From NCBI RefSeq assembly GCF_008727875.1, contig NZ_VTWS01000001.1, positions 1,550,001 through 1,614,000 of the forward strand: 64,000 bases of DNA, read 5' to 3'. The DNA is from Larkinella humicola (lineage in GTDB: Bacteria; Bacteroidota; Bacteroidia; Cytophagales; Spirosomataceae). The notes beneath the pieces are model-generated. The model was not told where the DNA came from. It ran no database searches and saw only the letters and a list, made by a program, of their open reading frames with translations. The translations under genes were made by a program, and so were the position numbers. This document shows, piece after piece, positions 43,384-51,656 of the stretch (positions are counted from its first letter, which is position 1; the number at the start of each line of letters is the position of its first letter).

Positions 43384-43797
43384 ATGAAATCGTTCACCCG
43401 CTTACTGGTTTTGTTCTTTGGTTTGTTGCTGACTCTGCCAGCAGCAGCGCAGAATCAGGATCGTCAGAAAATAGAAAGTGCTAAAATCGGGCTCATTACC
43501 AACCGCTTGAATTTAACCACTGAACAGGCTCCGCAATTCTGGCCCGTTTACAACGAATACAGCGACCGGCGGAGGGATATTTCCCGGCAATTGCGCAAAT
43601 CGAGCAAGCCCGGTGGCAACGAAGCGATCAGCGAGTTGAACGAATCCGTCGAACTCAAACAAAAGCTGGTTGATTTGGAAAAGGAATACAACGCCAAATT
43701 TTTACGCGTAATTACGCCCCAGCAGCTTCAGGAGCTTCACAACACCGAGCGGATGTTCAATAAAATGCTGATCGACCGGCTAAATCCCCAAAACTAA
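43384..43797 (+). CDS. Spy/CpxP-like periplasmic protein
   Basis: A 137-residue exported protein with a signal peptide (about 1-22, LLVLFFGLLLTLPAAAQ). The mature part is helical and charged: KIGLITNRLNLTTEQAPQFWPVYNEYSDRR is the repeated LTxxQ helix-type region seen in Spy and CpxP relatives, including periplasmic metal or stress sensors. It may buffer unfolded envelope proteins or feed back on the sigma factor two genes upstream. The start at 43384 is preferred over 43354 because it begins the signal peptide. A hairpin with 7-bp perfect arms (43803-43819) follows 5 nt after the stop. Confidence 0.75.
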   Translation: MKSFTRLLVLFFGLLLTLPAAAQNQDRQKIESAKIGLITNRLNLTTEQAPQFWPVYNEYSDRRRDISRQLRKSSKPGGNEAISELNESVELKQKLVDLEKEYNAKFLRVITPQQLQELHNTERMFNKMLIDRLNPQN

Positions 43798-43845
43798 CAT
43801 GAGTCGTGCGTTGCACGACAACCTCTTTGCTATACTACAACTACG

Positions 43846-43881
43846 ACAAGCCCGACCAGATTGGCCGGGCGTTGTGTTTTT
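43846..43881. terminator. Bidirectional terminator between the sigma operon and the cyclase gene
   Basis: Stem GCCCGACCA with TGGCCGGGC (one G-U pair), extended by ACAA and TTGT on the outside, then a T-run to the right. Convergent genes end on both sides. Confidence 0.7.
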
Positions 43882-45126
43882 CTAGTCAACAAAATACATA
43901 TCGATCTTTCCCTTGTTTTTCGCATCAATTTTGCCCCGGTGCCGGCATTGAAAATGATCTTTGATGTGTTCGTAGGTCGTCCCCGACACATTTACTTTCC
44001 CCACTTCGCCGTGTTGTTCCATGCGGGCAGCCGTGTTGACGGTATCTCCCCAAATGTCGTAGGCGAATTTTTTAAGCCCCACAATCCCGGCCACCACGGA
44101 GCCGGAATGAATCCCGATCCGAAAATCAAAGTAATGCAGATTGGTTGCCGCCCGCTCGGTCCGAGTCTGTTCCATGAAAGCGCGAATTTCCAGGGCGGCT
44201 TTCACCACTTCCCGGGCATTATCGGCGTACGGTACCGGCAAACCGCCCGCACACAGGTACGCATCGCCAATGGTTTTGATTTTCTCGATGCGGTATTTAC
44301 TGATGATGTTGTCGAACGAGCGAAAGTAAAAGTCGATCTGATTCACCAGGGCTTCAGGCGTCATATCTTCACCATGCGCCGTAAAATTCTGAATATCAAT
44401 GAATAAAACCGTCACCAAATCAAAAAAATGAGGAGTCGATTTGCCATTTTGCATAATCTCCTCGGCAATTTCGGACGGAAGGATATTCAGCAGCAACTCG
44501 TCGGATCGTTTCTTTTCCGCTTCAATCTGCTGGTTTTTCGCCTGAAGCTGGTTTAATGCGGTATTCTTGCCATTCTCGAAAACCAGCACGATGATGAAGC
44601 AAATGATGATCAGCCCAATCAAACTACTGGCACTAAAACTCAACTCCCAGGATGTATCATAATACATTTCCACAACGTTCCCGTTGGCGGCCAGTAACCA
44701 TAAGGTGAGCGAAAACAGGCAGTTGTAAATGAGACAAATAACCGCGTTTCGCTGGCCGGCAACCAATAGAATCACCATGGGGGAAGAAATAAGCCATGGA
44801 TGCGCCGGTGAATACGCTCCTCCACTGAAAAGAATGATGCTGTGCACGGTGATAGCCCCAACGATGCTGTAACCGTTGGCTACCCACTGAAAAGGCCGGG
44901 TACGCAGTTGGTACAGCAAAACGAAATACAAAATGCCGAACACAAACATGCCGATGACGCCCGGTATAAACGAAAACCGGATGGAATCCAGGGAGTAATA
45001 AAAGGAAAAGACTCCGGTAATAAAACAGGTGTATGCCAGCAGTTTATACCGGCGTAAGGTGATTTCGTCGGAAAAAGCTTCGGGGGGAATAAAACCGTAA
45101 ATGTACTCCTGGAGTCGCTTCATCAT
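43882..45126 (-). CDS. Class III adenylate/guanylate cyclase, membrane-bound
   Basis: A 414-residue protein with six predicted N-terminal membrane helices (about 28-185), a short coiled-coil-like linker (NALNQLQAKNQQIEAEKKRS) and a C-terminal class III cyclase domain (about 225-414). The metal-binding Asp pair is in VTVLFIDIQNFTAHG and IKTIGDAYLCAGG; FRIGIHSGSVVAGIVG and KFAYDIWGDTVNTAARM follow. IWGDTVN with Asp favours adenine binding, so cAMP is the likely product. It is the last gene of a three-gene unit with the membrane protein at 45130 (3 nt apart) and the FAD dehydrogenase at 45807. A protein with a cyclic-nucleotide-binding domain is encoded at 48330. Confidence 0.92.
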   Translation of the reverse strand: MMKRLQEYIYGFIPPEAFSDEITLRRYKLLAYTCFITGVFSFYYSLDSIRFSFIPGVIGMFVFGILYFVLLYQLRTRPFQWVANGYSIVGAITVHSIILFSGGAYSPAHPWLISSPMVILLVAGQRNAVICLIYNCLFSLTLWLLAANGNVVEMYYDTSWELSFSASSLIGLIIICFIIVLVFENGKNTALNQLQAKNQQIEAEKKRSDELLLNILPSEIAEEIMQNGKSTPHFFDLVTVLFIDIQNFTAHGEDMTPEALVNQIDFYFRSFDNIISKYRIEKIKTIGDAYLCAGGLPVPYADNAREVVKAALEIRAFMEQTRTERAATNLHYFDFRIGIHSGSVVAGIVGLKKFAYDIWGDTVNTAARMEQHGEVGKVNVSGTTYEHIKDHFQCRHRGKIDAKNKGKIDMYFVD

Positions 45127-45129
45127 GGT

Positions 45130-45810
45130 TTACCGAAACAAGTAATAACAAATTACGTAGGCCAGCCAGATCCAGGCACCCTGAGCAAGCCCCAAGCCGG
45201 TGGCATCAGACCAGCCCGACTGGTTATTGATTCGCCGGAAAAAAACCGGCAACAACGTACAGATGACTCCTTCTCCCACGATGATGTATAACGGCGCACT
45301 TCCAATCATCTGACAATGAACGTAATACCACCATCCTGCGTCTTTGGCCCAGTGTTCCATGAGCGGAATGATCGACAAACCCAGCAAGGCTGCGGCCAAA
45401 ACCGCCACCCACAGCGGCTTCCAGGTACTGACCAACCAGCCCAAATAACCGATCTGAACCAGAATCACGGCCCAGGCAAACGGCATGTACAGCGGTGATC
45501 GGATGAGCATGGGTTCATCATTCGGATAAATCAATGTTCCCGTTGCATCGACCAGCCACCAATCCGCCAGTAACTCACCGACTCCACCAATCAGCCCGAA
45601 GAGTAGTAGTTTTTTCAGAAATACATCGTGATACAGCCAGGCAAACGCAACCAGAACCGTGTACGTACCGTAGGCCAGCCAGGCCGCCGACTGCCAACCC
45701 AGTCGATAGCGGTCGCTGACAATGCCGATGCCCAGTACCAGGCCCAGCGTTAGCAGAATGAAGTAGGTTCGGATGCGTTGGTGATGTCGGGTAACCGGTA
45801 GCGAAATCAT
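45130..45810 (-). CDS. Polytopic membrane protein of unknown function
   Basis: A 226-residue integral membrane protein with about seven helices. Motifs that stand out are LLADWWLVDATGTLIYP and PMLIRSPLYMPFAWAVI, rich in charged residues near membrane borders, and HWAKDAGWWYYVHCQMIG. I do not recognise a named family with confidence; similar proteins sit near carotenoid-type dehydrogenases, which is also the case here. It overlaps the FAD dehydrogenase gene by 4 nt and lies 3 nt before the cyclase gene, so all three are very probably one transcript. Confidence 0.7.
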   Translation of the reverse strand: MISLPVTRHHQRIRTYFILLTLGLVLGIGIVSDRYRLGWQSAAWLAYGTYTVLVAFAWLYHDVFLKKLLLFGLIGGVGELLADWWLVDATGTLIYPNDEPMLIRSPLYMPFAWAVILVQIGYLGWLVSTWKPLWVAVLAAALLGLSIIPLMEHWAKDAGWWYYVHCQMIGSAPLYIIVGEGVICTLLPVFFRRINNQSGWSDATGLGLAQGAWIWLAYVICYYLFR

Positions 45811-47543
45811 AGAAAAGGTCGTTTGACCACGACTTTCATTTTTTGAAAAAAAGCGTTTGCCGAAGCCACCGTCTGCACGGTTTTGGGCACATCGGAATGC
45901 CAGTTCAATCCTTTCCGATACCGGATTTTATCGAACCACCGGAAGGGTAACAACAGGAAGGGTTCGTGCAAATCCCAGAGTGTACACAGCGGTGCATTTG
46001 AACCGGAGCGCTTGATGATGTTGTTGACGGCCCGGCGGGCGGCTTCGTTGGCGCCTTCCATCGAAGCCAGATCTGTAAACGTCTTTACATAATCGGAGGC
46101 CAGAAACAGATTGGGAATTTCGGTGTACGAATTGGGGCGTAAATCCCAGGTGTTGGTTAAATTCACCAACAGTTTTTCTGTATTCTGGAAGGTAACGCCA
46201 TTTTTTTCAACAATATCGGAATCAATGTAATACGTCACTAAACTCTCATCATGCAGGAGAATCTTCCCCTCGACGTTGAAACTTCGCTTCAACTGGGCCC
46301 ACACTTCGTCTTTAATTTCGGAGAAAGTGCATTGCTGAGCGGATTTGCCGTACAAAATCCCCGGGGTTTCCCAGTCCGAAACATCGACCGACAAAACGGT
46401 TTTAACCGTACCATCACCATATCCGCTGACCTCGAAATCACCCCAGAACTGGAGCTGGGAAATCGCAGTCAGCGCCCAGGGCGTATCGACGCAGATAATA
46501 TGGCCGTCAATGATGTCTACCTGATCGGACAAGTAAAACTGAATCCCGTTCATCCAGTCTACATTATTGGCCAACGTACTGATATTTTCCAGACAGGCAT
46601 CTTTGTACAACATGTTCTCGTTGATGAGCGGAGCCATCGCTTCGACTGGCATCGCCGAAATGTAGTAATCGCCCTGAACGGTTTTCCGGTTGCCATCCGC
46701 ATCCTCGACAACGACGCCCGTAATGGTCTTTTTGTCGCAGAGAAATTCAACGGTTTCCTGCCCTTTTTCGTAGTATACCCCTCTTTTCACGAGGTAATCA
46801 TACCACGGATTGAGCCAGACGTCATTGGTCGGGCCGTTGAGTACGCGGTCGACCTGAATTTCCGGATTCAGCAAATCGAACACGAGTTGAATCAGAATAT
46901 CGCCCCCGGTTTTCGTACTGGCTTTTCGGGCTTTCGCAGCCACCAGCGTTCGGGTCAAGCCATTCACAAACAGGGCTTTGTAGGCATCACTGTGGTCGTC
47001 GGCTTCCGTAAACTCCCACCAGCCGATGCTTTCATAATCGTCAAGCCGGCGGGTCTTGCAACTCGTCATGAGTTGCCAGAGCTTGTGCGCCATCAACTTC
47101 GACTCACCCGGTTTCAGCCCCGTGTGGGTTTTGAAAATGTCATCATAGATCACTTCCAGATCGGCGAGCGAGGTTGGAAATTTGCTCAAGGCGATGATGG
47201 GCGCCTGATCGAACCGGGCCATCATCATTTTATTGCTCTGCACCAGGTTATCAAACACCCCCCGCTTGTTGGCTTTCCCGGTTTTCGGATTTAAAAAGGG
47301 AATCCGCTTCATGGTGTCGGTGATGTGCCGGTAGAATCCGGGGAAAAACCGGAAACCATGTTCGCCGGGGAGCGGCAGACGCCCCCCGCTGGCACTGCCG
47401 GGAACATTCACGCTGCGGGCCTTACCGCCTACGTAATCGGGTTTCTTTTCATATACTTCAACGGCAAATCCCCGTTCAATCAATTCATGGGCCGCACTCA
47501 TACCGGCTACTCCTCCGCCGAGAATAACTACCTTTGGACTCAT
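45807..47543 (-). CDS. FAD-dependent dehydrogenase of the carotenoid desaturase/amine oxidase superfamily
   Basis: A 578-residue flavoprotein. The dinucleotide motif VVILGGGVAGMSAAHELIERG is at the N terminus, followed by VEVYEKKPDYVGGKARSV and the block LPGEHGFRFFPGFYRHI, typical of phytoene/zeta-carotene desaturase-like and hydroxysqualene dehydroxylase-like proteins. Near the C terminus PNLFLASDYVKTFTDLASMEGANEAARRAVN is the FAD-closing motif. The start at 47543 (MSPKVVIL) is preferred to 47630 because the extra residues precede the nucleotide-binding strand. No other carotenoid gene is visible in the window, so the substrate remains open. Confidence 0.85.
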   Translation of the reverse strand: MSPKVVILGGGVAGMSAAHELIERGFAVEVYEKKPDYVGGKARSVNVPGSASGGRLPLPGEHGFRFFPGFYRHITDTMKRIPFLNPKTGKANKRGVFDNLVQSNKMMMARFDQAPIIALSKFPTSLADLEVIYDDIFKTHTGLKPGESKLMAHKLWQLMTSCKTRRLDDYESIGWWEFTEADDHSDAYKALFVNGLTRTLVAAKARKASTKTGGDILIQLVFDLLNPEIQVDRVLNGPTNDVWLNPWYDYLVKRGVYYEKGQETVEFLCDKKTITGVVVEDADGNRKTVQGDYYISAMPVEAMAPLINENMLYKDACLENISTLANNVDWMNGIQFYLSDQVDIIDGHIICVDTPWALTAISQLQFWGDFEVSGYGDGTVKTVLSVDVSDWETPGILYGKSAQQCTFSEIKDEVWAQLKRSFNVEGKILLHDESLVTYYIDSDIVEKNGVTFQNTEKLLVNLTNTWDLRPNSYTEIPNLFLASDYVKTFTDLASMEGANEAARRAVNNIIKRSGSNAPLCTLWDLHEPFLLLPFRWFDKIRYRKGLNWHSDVPKTVQTVASANAFFQKMKVVVKRPFL

Positions 47544-47755
47544 AGCTTTGCAATAATTTGGGTTTAGGGAAACCGGGTAGTATATAAATTGGAAAAAAAC
47601 CAATTTATACTTAAAATAGGTCCTCCGCAATAAGATAATTAAAATATTACCGTTTGCCTACTAATAGTCACTTGTAATGAATATTCAGACAGATGTTGAC
47701 AACCGTAACTATTTGTAGTACGTTTGATTAATCACCCGTTATTAGCCTGTATTCG

Positions 47756-48349
47756 ATGAATCTGCGGAAAGCTGAGGAGTTTATCCTTGCTAAATTAAAG
47801 CGCGATCTTTCGCCCACTCTCTATTACCACGGCCTACACCATACCCTGGATGTGGTTGATGCGGTTTCCAAACTGGCACAGGCAGAGGATGTTACCGACA
47901 CTGAATCGCTGACGCTGTTGCGAACAGCCGCGCTCTACCATGACTGCGGTTTTATCACCACCTACCAGGGCCACGAGGCTGAAGGGTGCCGCTATGCCCG
48001 CGAAACGCTGCCTCAGTTTGGGTATCCTGCCGAGCAAATCGAGCAGATTTGCGGAATGATCATGGCAACCAAAATACCGCAAACTCCTCAAAATCTGTTC
48101 GAAGAGATCCTGTGTGATGCCGATCTGGATTACCTGGGTCGGGCGGACTTTGACCCGATTGCCAGCTCGCTTTTTGAAGAATTGAAAGAGCGGAATTTTA
48201 TTCGCGACGAAGCCGCCTGGAACCGAATTCAGGTCAGTTTTCTGGAAAGCCACCACTACTGGACCAAAACCGCAACAGCTTTACGACAGCTCAACAAGCA
48301 GGAACGGCTGAACAGTCTGAAAGAAATTGTCAGCCATTATTCGGTATGA
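47756..48349 (+). CDS. HD-domain metal-dependent phosphohydrolase
   Basis: A 197-residue HD-superfamily protein. Metal-binding residues are visible as HGLHHTLDVVDAV (first His), ALYHDCGFI (HD pair), GHEAEG (His) and LCDADLDYLG (Asp). Such proteins hydrolyse nucleotides or cyclic nucleotides; a link to the cyclase nearby is possible but not shown. Its last 20 nt overlap the 3' end of the convergent transporter gene at 48330, so both C termini are encoded on opposite strands of the same DNA. Confidence 0.85.
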   Translation: MNLRKAEEFILAKLKRDLSPTLYYHGLHHTLDVVDAVSKLAQAEDVTDTESLTLLRTAALYHDCGFITTYQGHEAEGCRYARETLPQFGYPAEQIEQICGMIMATKIPQTPQNLFEEILCDADLDYLGRADFDPIASSLFEELKERNFIRDEAAWNRIQVSFLESHHYWTKTATALRQLNKQERLNSLKEIVSHYSV

Positions 48350-51300
48350 CCGACATGGTTTGGATTTTCTCGTTTTGCAACCGGATTCGTTGACACAGAA
48401 TTCGCATCATGTTCCGCAGTACTTCCTCCCGTTCTTCCATCAGGTCGTAAAAATCTTCGTGGTCGATGCGGAACAGCAGCACATCGGAGGCCACAATGGC
48501 CGAGGCTGATCGCGGTTCAGTGTCGAGCAGGGCCAGTTCGCCGAACACATCGCCCCTTCCGAATTGTGCCAACCGCTGCTGGCGGTCAAAAATATCGACC
48601 GTTCCCGAATAAATCACGAACATACAATTCCCGATTTCGCCCTTCTGAAAAATGGTCTGACCATCCTGGTACGTGACTTCTTTCATGATCGGAGCAATCG
48701 TGCTCAGGATATTTTCGGGCGTATCAGCAAATAGTCGGGTATTCTTCAAAACAATAACCCGCTCAAAATCAGAAATGTGGGCTTCCGTTGATTTCATGTG
48801 TTGACTAGCTATCGTAGGATGATCGGCCAGCAATCGCTGGTACCATTCGGGATGATGTTCCTTCACTACCTGCAAAACGCCATCGGCGCTTTCACTCAGA
48901 AGCTGAATGGGATGGTGTAAATACTGGCCTAACAAACGGGTGTTTGCCAACGAGCGGGAAGTCCACCGGCGCAGGGCCACACTGATCGTCCAGGCCGAAA
49001 ACATCGTTTCGCCCTGATGCAGAATGTACGTTAATAAAGGCTCCTGCGCATGAAAAGGCTCCAGTTGGGCATCGACCAGGCGGACTTTTTCGGCCACCGG
49101 TACATCGTCGAGCAAAGCCTGTAAACACTGGTACACCACCCGGGGAATCAGGTTGTCGAGCATCTCCAGCGCATTCGCGCGACGTTCACGCGAGGCATGG
49201 TCGATTCCCGTCCGAACGCTGGCAATTACGTCACGGTCATACAGTTGCATGAGCAGAAAGAAAACCCGCTGCAAGAGTAATCCGATTTCATAATCGAGAC
49301 AAGCCAGCAGTTCTTTGTCATTTTTATGGAGACTGCCGTGGAGCAACCGTTGCGCCAGTTTCAATTCTTCCTGCAAAACCGGGTAGTAAATTTCCGATTT
49401 GGTAGCGACGCTTTCTAAATGACTCAACGCCCGCAGAGCCGCCATCCGAACCGTCAAGTCGGGTTTGCCGACGAGGGTAGTCAACACGTGATGGCTTTCA
49501 GGAACTTTGATTTTTGCACAAACCGACGCAATCCGGCGAATCAGCAACGTATCGGATGACGCCAGAACAGCTTCTTCCAGAAACGGAACAGCCGCCGTTT
49601 GCATGTCGCTCAGGCTCCGGGCCGCGGTTCGCCAGTAGAGTTTATCGGATAACAAGTTGACAAGTTGGCGGGTCAAAGTGGCATTTTGCATGACCCCCGC
49701 CGTTCGGATGGCTGCATTCACGACGGCAGAATCGCTACTTTTTAGGGAGGTTGTAACCAGGTCGCTGCGTTGTTGTAGTTGAAGCTCCCGGATGACCTCC
49801 AGAACCGCCATTCGGTCGGATGGATCGTTCGATGTACTCAACTGATCCAAACTTTCGGTAGCTGACTTGGTATGCGGGCGGTTTTTCCAACTCCCCAGAA
49901 TGGCGCCTTTGCGGGTCGTTAGTTCCGGGTGGTGCAGCAAATCCGCTACCGCTTTCGCATCGGCTTTTGGCAATCCTGTGTATAACCGACTGGCCAACGC
50001 CCGGATCGCCGGTTCGGGATCCTGAATGGCCAGACGGGAAACGAGCGGAGCGTCTACGGGAAATTTCAAATCGATAAACGATTCCAGCGCAAACCGGCGA
50101 ACCGGCAATTCGGCATGCGTAAGCAGTGTGGCCGATGCGTCCGACAGTTTTTCCGGATGGTGCGTTTTGAGCCAGTTTATGGCGTTGATAACCTCCTCAA
50201 CCCGCGCGCTTTCCAGGTTCGTCAACACCAGATTCAACACTTCTTCGGGCGCGGCCAGTTCGTTCGTTTCCAGAAACCGCCGACTCAAAGCCGACTTTAA
50301 TTCATTCAGGTAGTTTTGATACGTTCGACGGAGCAGCAGGAAAGCCACCAGCGTTCCGATGCCCATCCAGACAAACAGCACCCACTCGTTCAGCTCCGGA
50401 TACGCATGAAACGCGTAAATCATGACCCCGGCCAGGGCCATCCCGAGCGGTTCGTAATACCCTTTGACGAGCGTATGACCATGGAGCCGTTGCTGGGTCG
50501 TCAGGGGCTGGAAAAGCACCAGAAAAACCGGATCGAACAGCGAACGGCGCATAACCTCGAACGTCAGATAGAGCGCACAGTAGTACAACAGCCAGGTCGG
50601 CTCGCTGACCTCCAGCACCCAGACAATCCAGAAAACGATCACGCCAATCAAGGCCGTGATCGGGAGCAACTGCAGCGAACGCCGGATCCCCAGTCGGTCG
50701 AGTGCCTGTCCTGAGATGATCACCTTCACGACCATGGCGATCAAGTAGGTCAGCGCCAGGACTTTACTCAAGTACTGAAGCAGCGAGGTGGTTGAATGGA
50801 TTTTGTATTTGACGTTGATGAAAAATGCGTATTCCACGCTGGCGGCAACCGTCGCCACCGCCACCAGACTCAGACACATGGAGGTGATCAGACGGCTGTT
50901 GCCAAACAAATGCTCGACTATGAGCGACTGGTTGGGTTGCCGAACGCGCGAAGAACCGTGCGTTGCGTGAATATCGTGGGAATAATAGGTAAGCCGCAGG
51001 ATGTAGATGGCCGCCAGAAAGGAACCGAAAGCCACAATCAGCAGGAAAAACATGTCGGTGTGCGCGTGAACCAGGGCAGCCAGAATGGCCCCCATCGCCT
51101 TGGCGGGCATATCACCCGAACTGATGACGCTGAACAACCGCTTGCTTTGCCGGACATCGAACACCACCGCCGAAACACCCCAGAACTCCAGATTCGTGAG
51201 GAGATAGATCATCCGGAAACCAACCATGATGGCAATGGACGACCACACGGAATGCCCCGCCAGAACCAGCACATCGATGATGAACGTCAGGATAATAACC

Positions 51301-51575
51301 GCCCACAAAACCCGGACGGCCAGCGTTCGAAGGGCCAGAAGATGCTCGTAATGTGCGTACAATTTCCCCACGATCATCATCGCAATCGCGGAACCGATGT
51401 AGGCGATGGGCAGACTGGTTTCGGGGTGGTTTTCGAGCAAAATGACGTTAGCCGAAACGTAGACCAGGATCGTCCCAATGCCGAGAAAGAAGTTATGTAA
51501 GAAAAATAACCAGACTGTTCGAACTTCATGATGGCGTACACCAATCGAACGGTAGAACTTTTGTGCTGGCGACAT
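48330..51575 (-). CDS. ATP/ADP-translocase-like membrane protein fused to HEAT repeats and a cyclic-nucleotide-binding domain
   Basis: A 1081-residue protein. Residues about 15-430 form a 12-helix domain resembling the NTP/ADP carrier (Npt/TlcA) and related MFS proteins (VRTVWLFFLHNFFLGIGTIL, SGDMPAKAMGAILAALVHAH). Residues about 440-900 are helical repeats of HEAT type. Residues about 945-1065 form a cyclic-nucleotide-binding domain with the phosphate cassette FGELALLDTEPRSASA, including the Arg that binds cyclic phosphate. Binding of cAMP or cGMP probably tunes transport or docking of partners. The class III cyclase encoded 3.2 kb away is a natural source of signal. The gene stands alone with its 3' end overlapping the HD gene. 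Confidence 0.82.
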   Translation of the reverse strand: MSPAQKFYRSIGVRHHEVRTVWLFFLHNFFLGIGTILVYVSANVILLENHPETSLPIAYIGSAIAMMIVGKLYAHYEHLLALRTLAVRVLWAVIILTFIIDVLVLAGHSVWSSIAIMVGFRMIYLLTNLEFWGVSAVVFDVRQSKRLFSVISSGDMPAKAMGAILAALVHAHTDMFFLLIVAFGSFLAAIYILRLTYYSHDIHATHGSSRVRQPNQSLIVEHLFGNSRLITSMCLSLVAVATVAASVEYAFFINVKYKIHSTTSLLQYLSKVLALTYLIAMVVKVIISGQALDRLGIRRSLQLLPITALIGVIVFWIVWVLEVSEPTWLLYYCALYLTFEVMRRSLFDPVFLVLFQPLTTQQRLHGHTLVKGYYEPLGMALAGVMIYAFHAYPELNEWVLFVWMGIGTLVAFLLLRRTYQNYLNELKSALSRRFLETNELAAPEEVLNLVLTNLESARVEEVINAINWLKTHHPEKLSDASATLLTHAELPVRRFALESFIDLKFPVDAPLVSRLAIQDPEPAIRALASRLYTGLPKADAKAVADLLHHPELTTRKGAILGSWKNRPHTKSATESLDQLSTSNDPSDRMAVLEVIRELQLQQRSDLVTTSLKSSDSAVVNAAIRTAGVMQNATLTRQLVNLLSDKLYWRTAARSLSDMQTAAVPFLEEAVLASSDTLLIRRIASVCAKIKVPESHHVLTTLVGKPDLTVRMAALRALSHLESVATKSEIYYPVLQEELKLAQRLLHGSLHKNDKELLACLDYEIGLLLQRVFFLLMQLYDRDVIASVRTGIDHASRERRANALEMLDNLIPRVVYQCLQALLDDVPVAEKVRLVDAQLEPFHAQEPLLTYILHQGETMFSAWTISVALRRWTSRSLANTRLLGQYLHHPIQLLSESADGVLQVVKEHHPEWYQRLLADHPTIASQHMKSTEAHISDFERVIVLKNTRLFADTPENILSTIAPIMKEVTYQDGQTIFQKGEIGNCMFVIYSGTVDIFDRQQRLAQFGRGDVFGELALLDTEPRSASAIVASDVLLFRIDHEDFYDLMEEREEVLRNMMRILCQRIRLQNEKIQTMSVIPNNG

Positions 51576-51656
51576 GCCGGTTTTTAAACTTGCTAATGAT
51601 AATCAATAATACTGCTTTTCCGCCATTCTGCCTACTTTTACACGACAATTTGCAAT

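Noticed and set aside
46251-47294. 347-codon open frame opposite the FAD dehydrogenase
   Set aside because: Antisense shadow of a gene with well-conserved motifs; no start context or protein pattern of its own.
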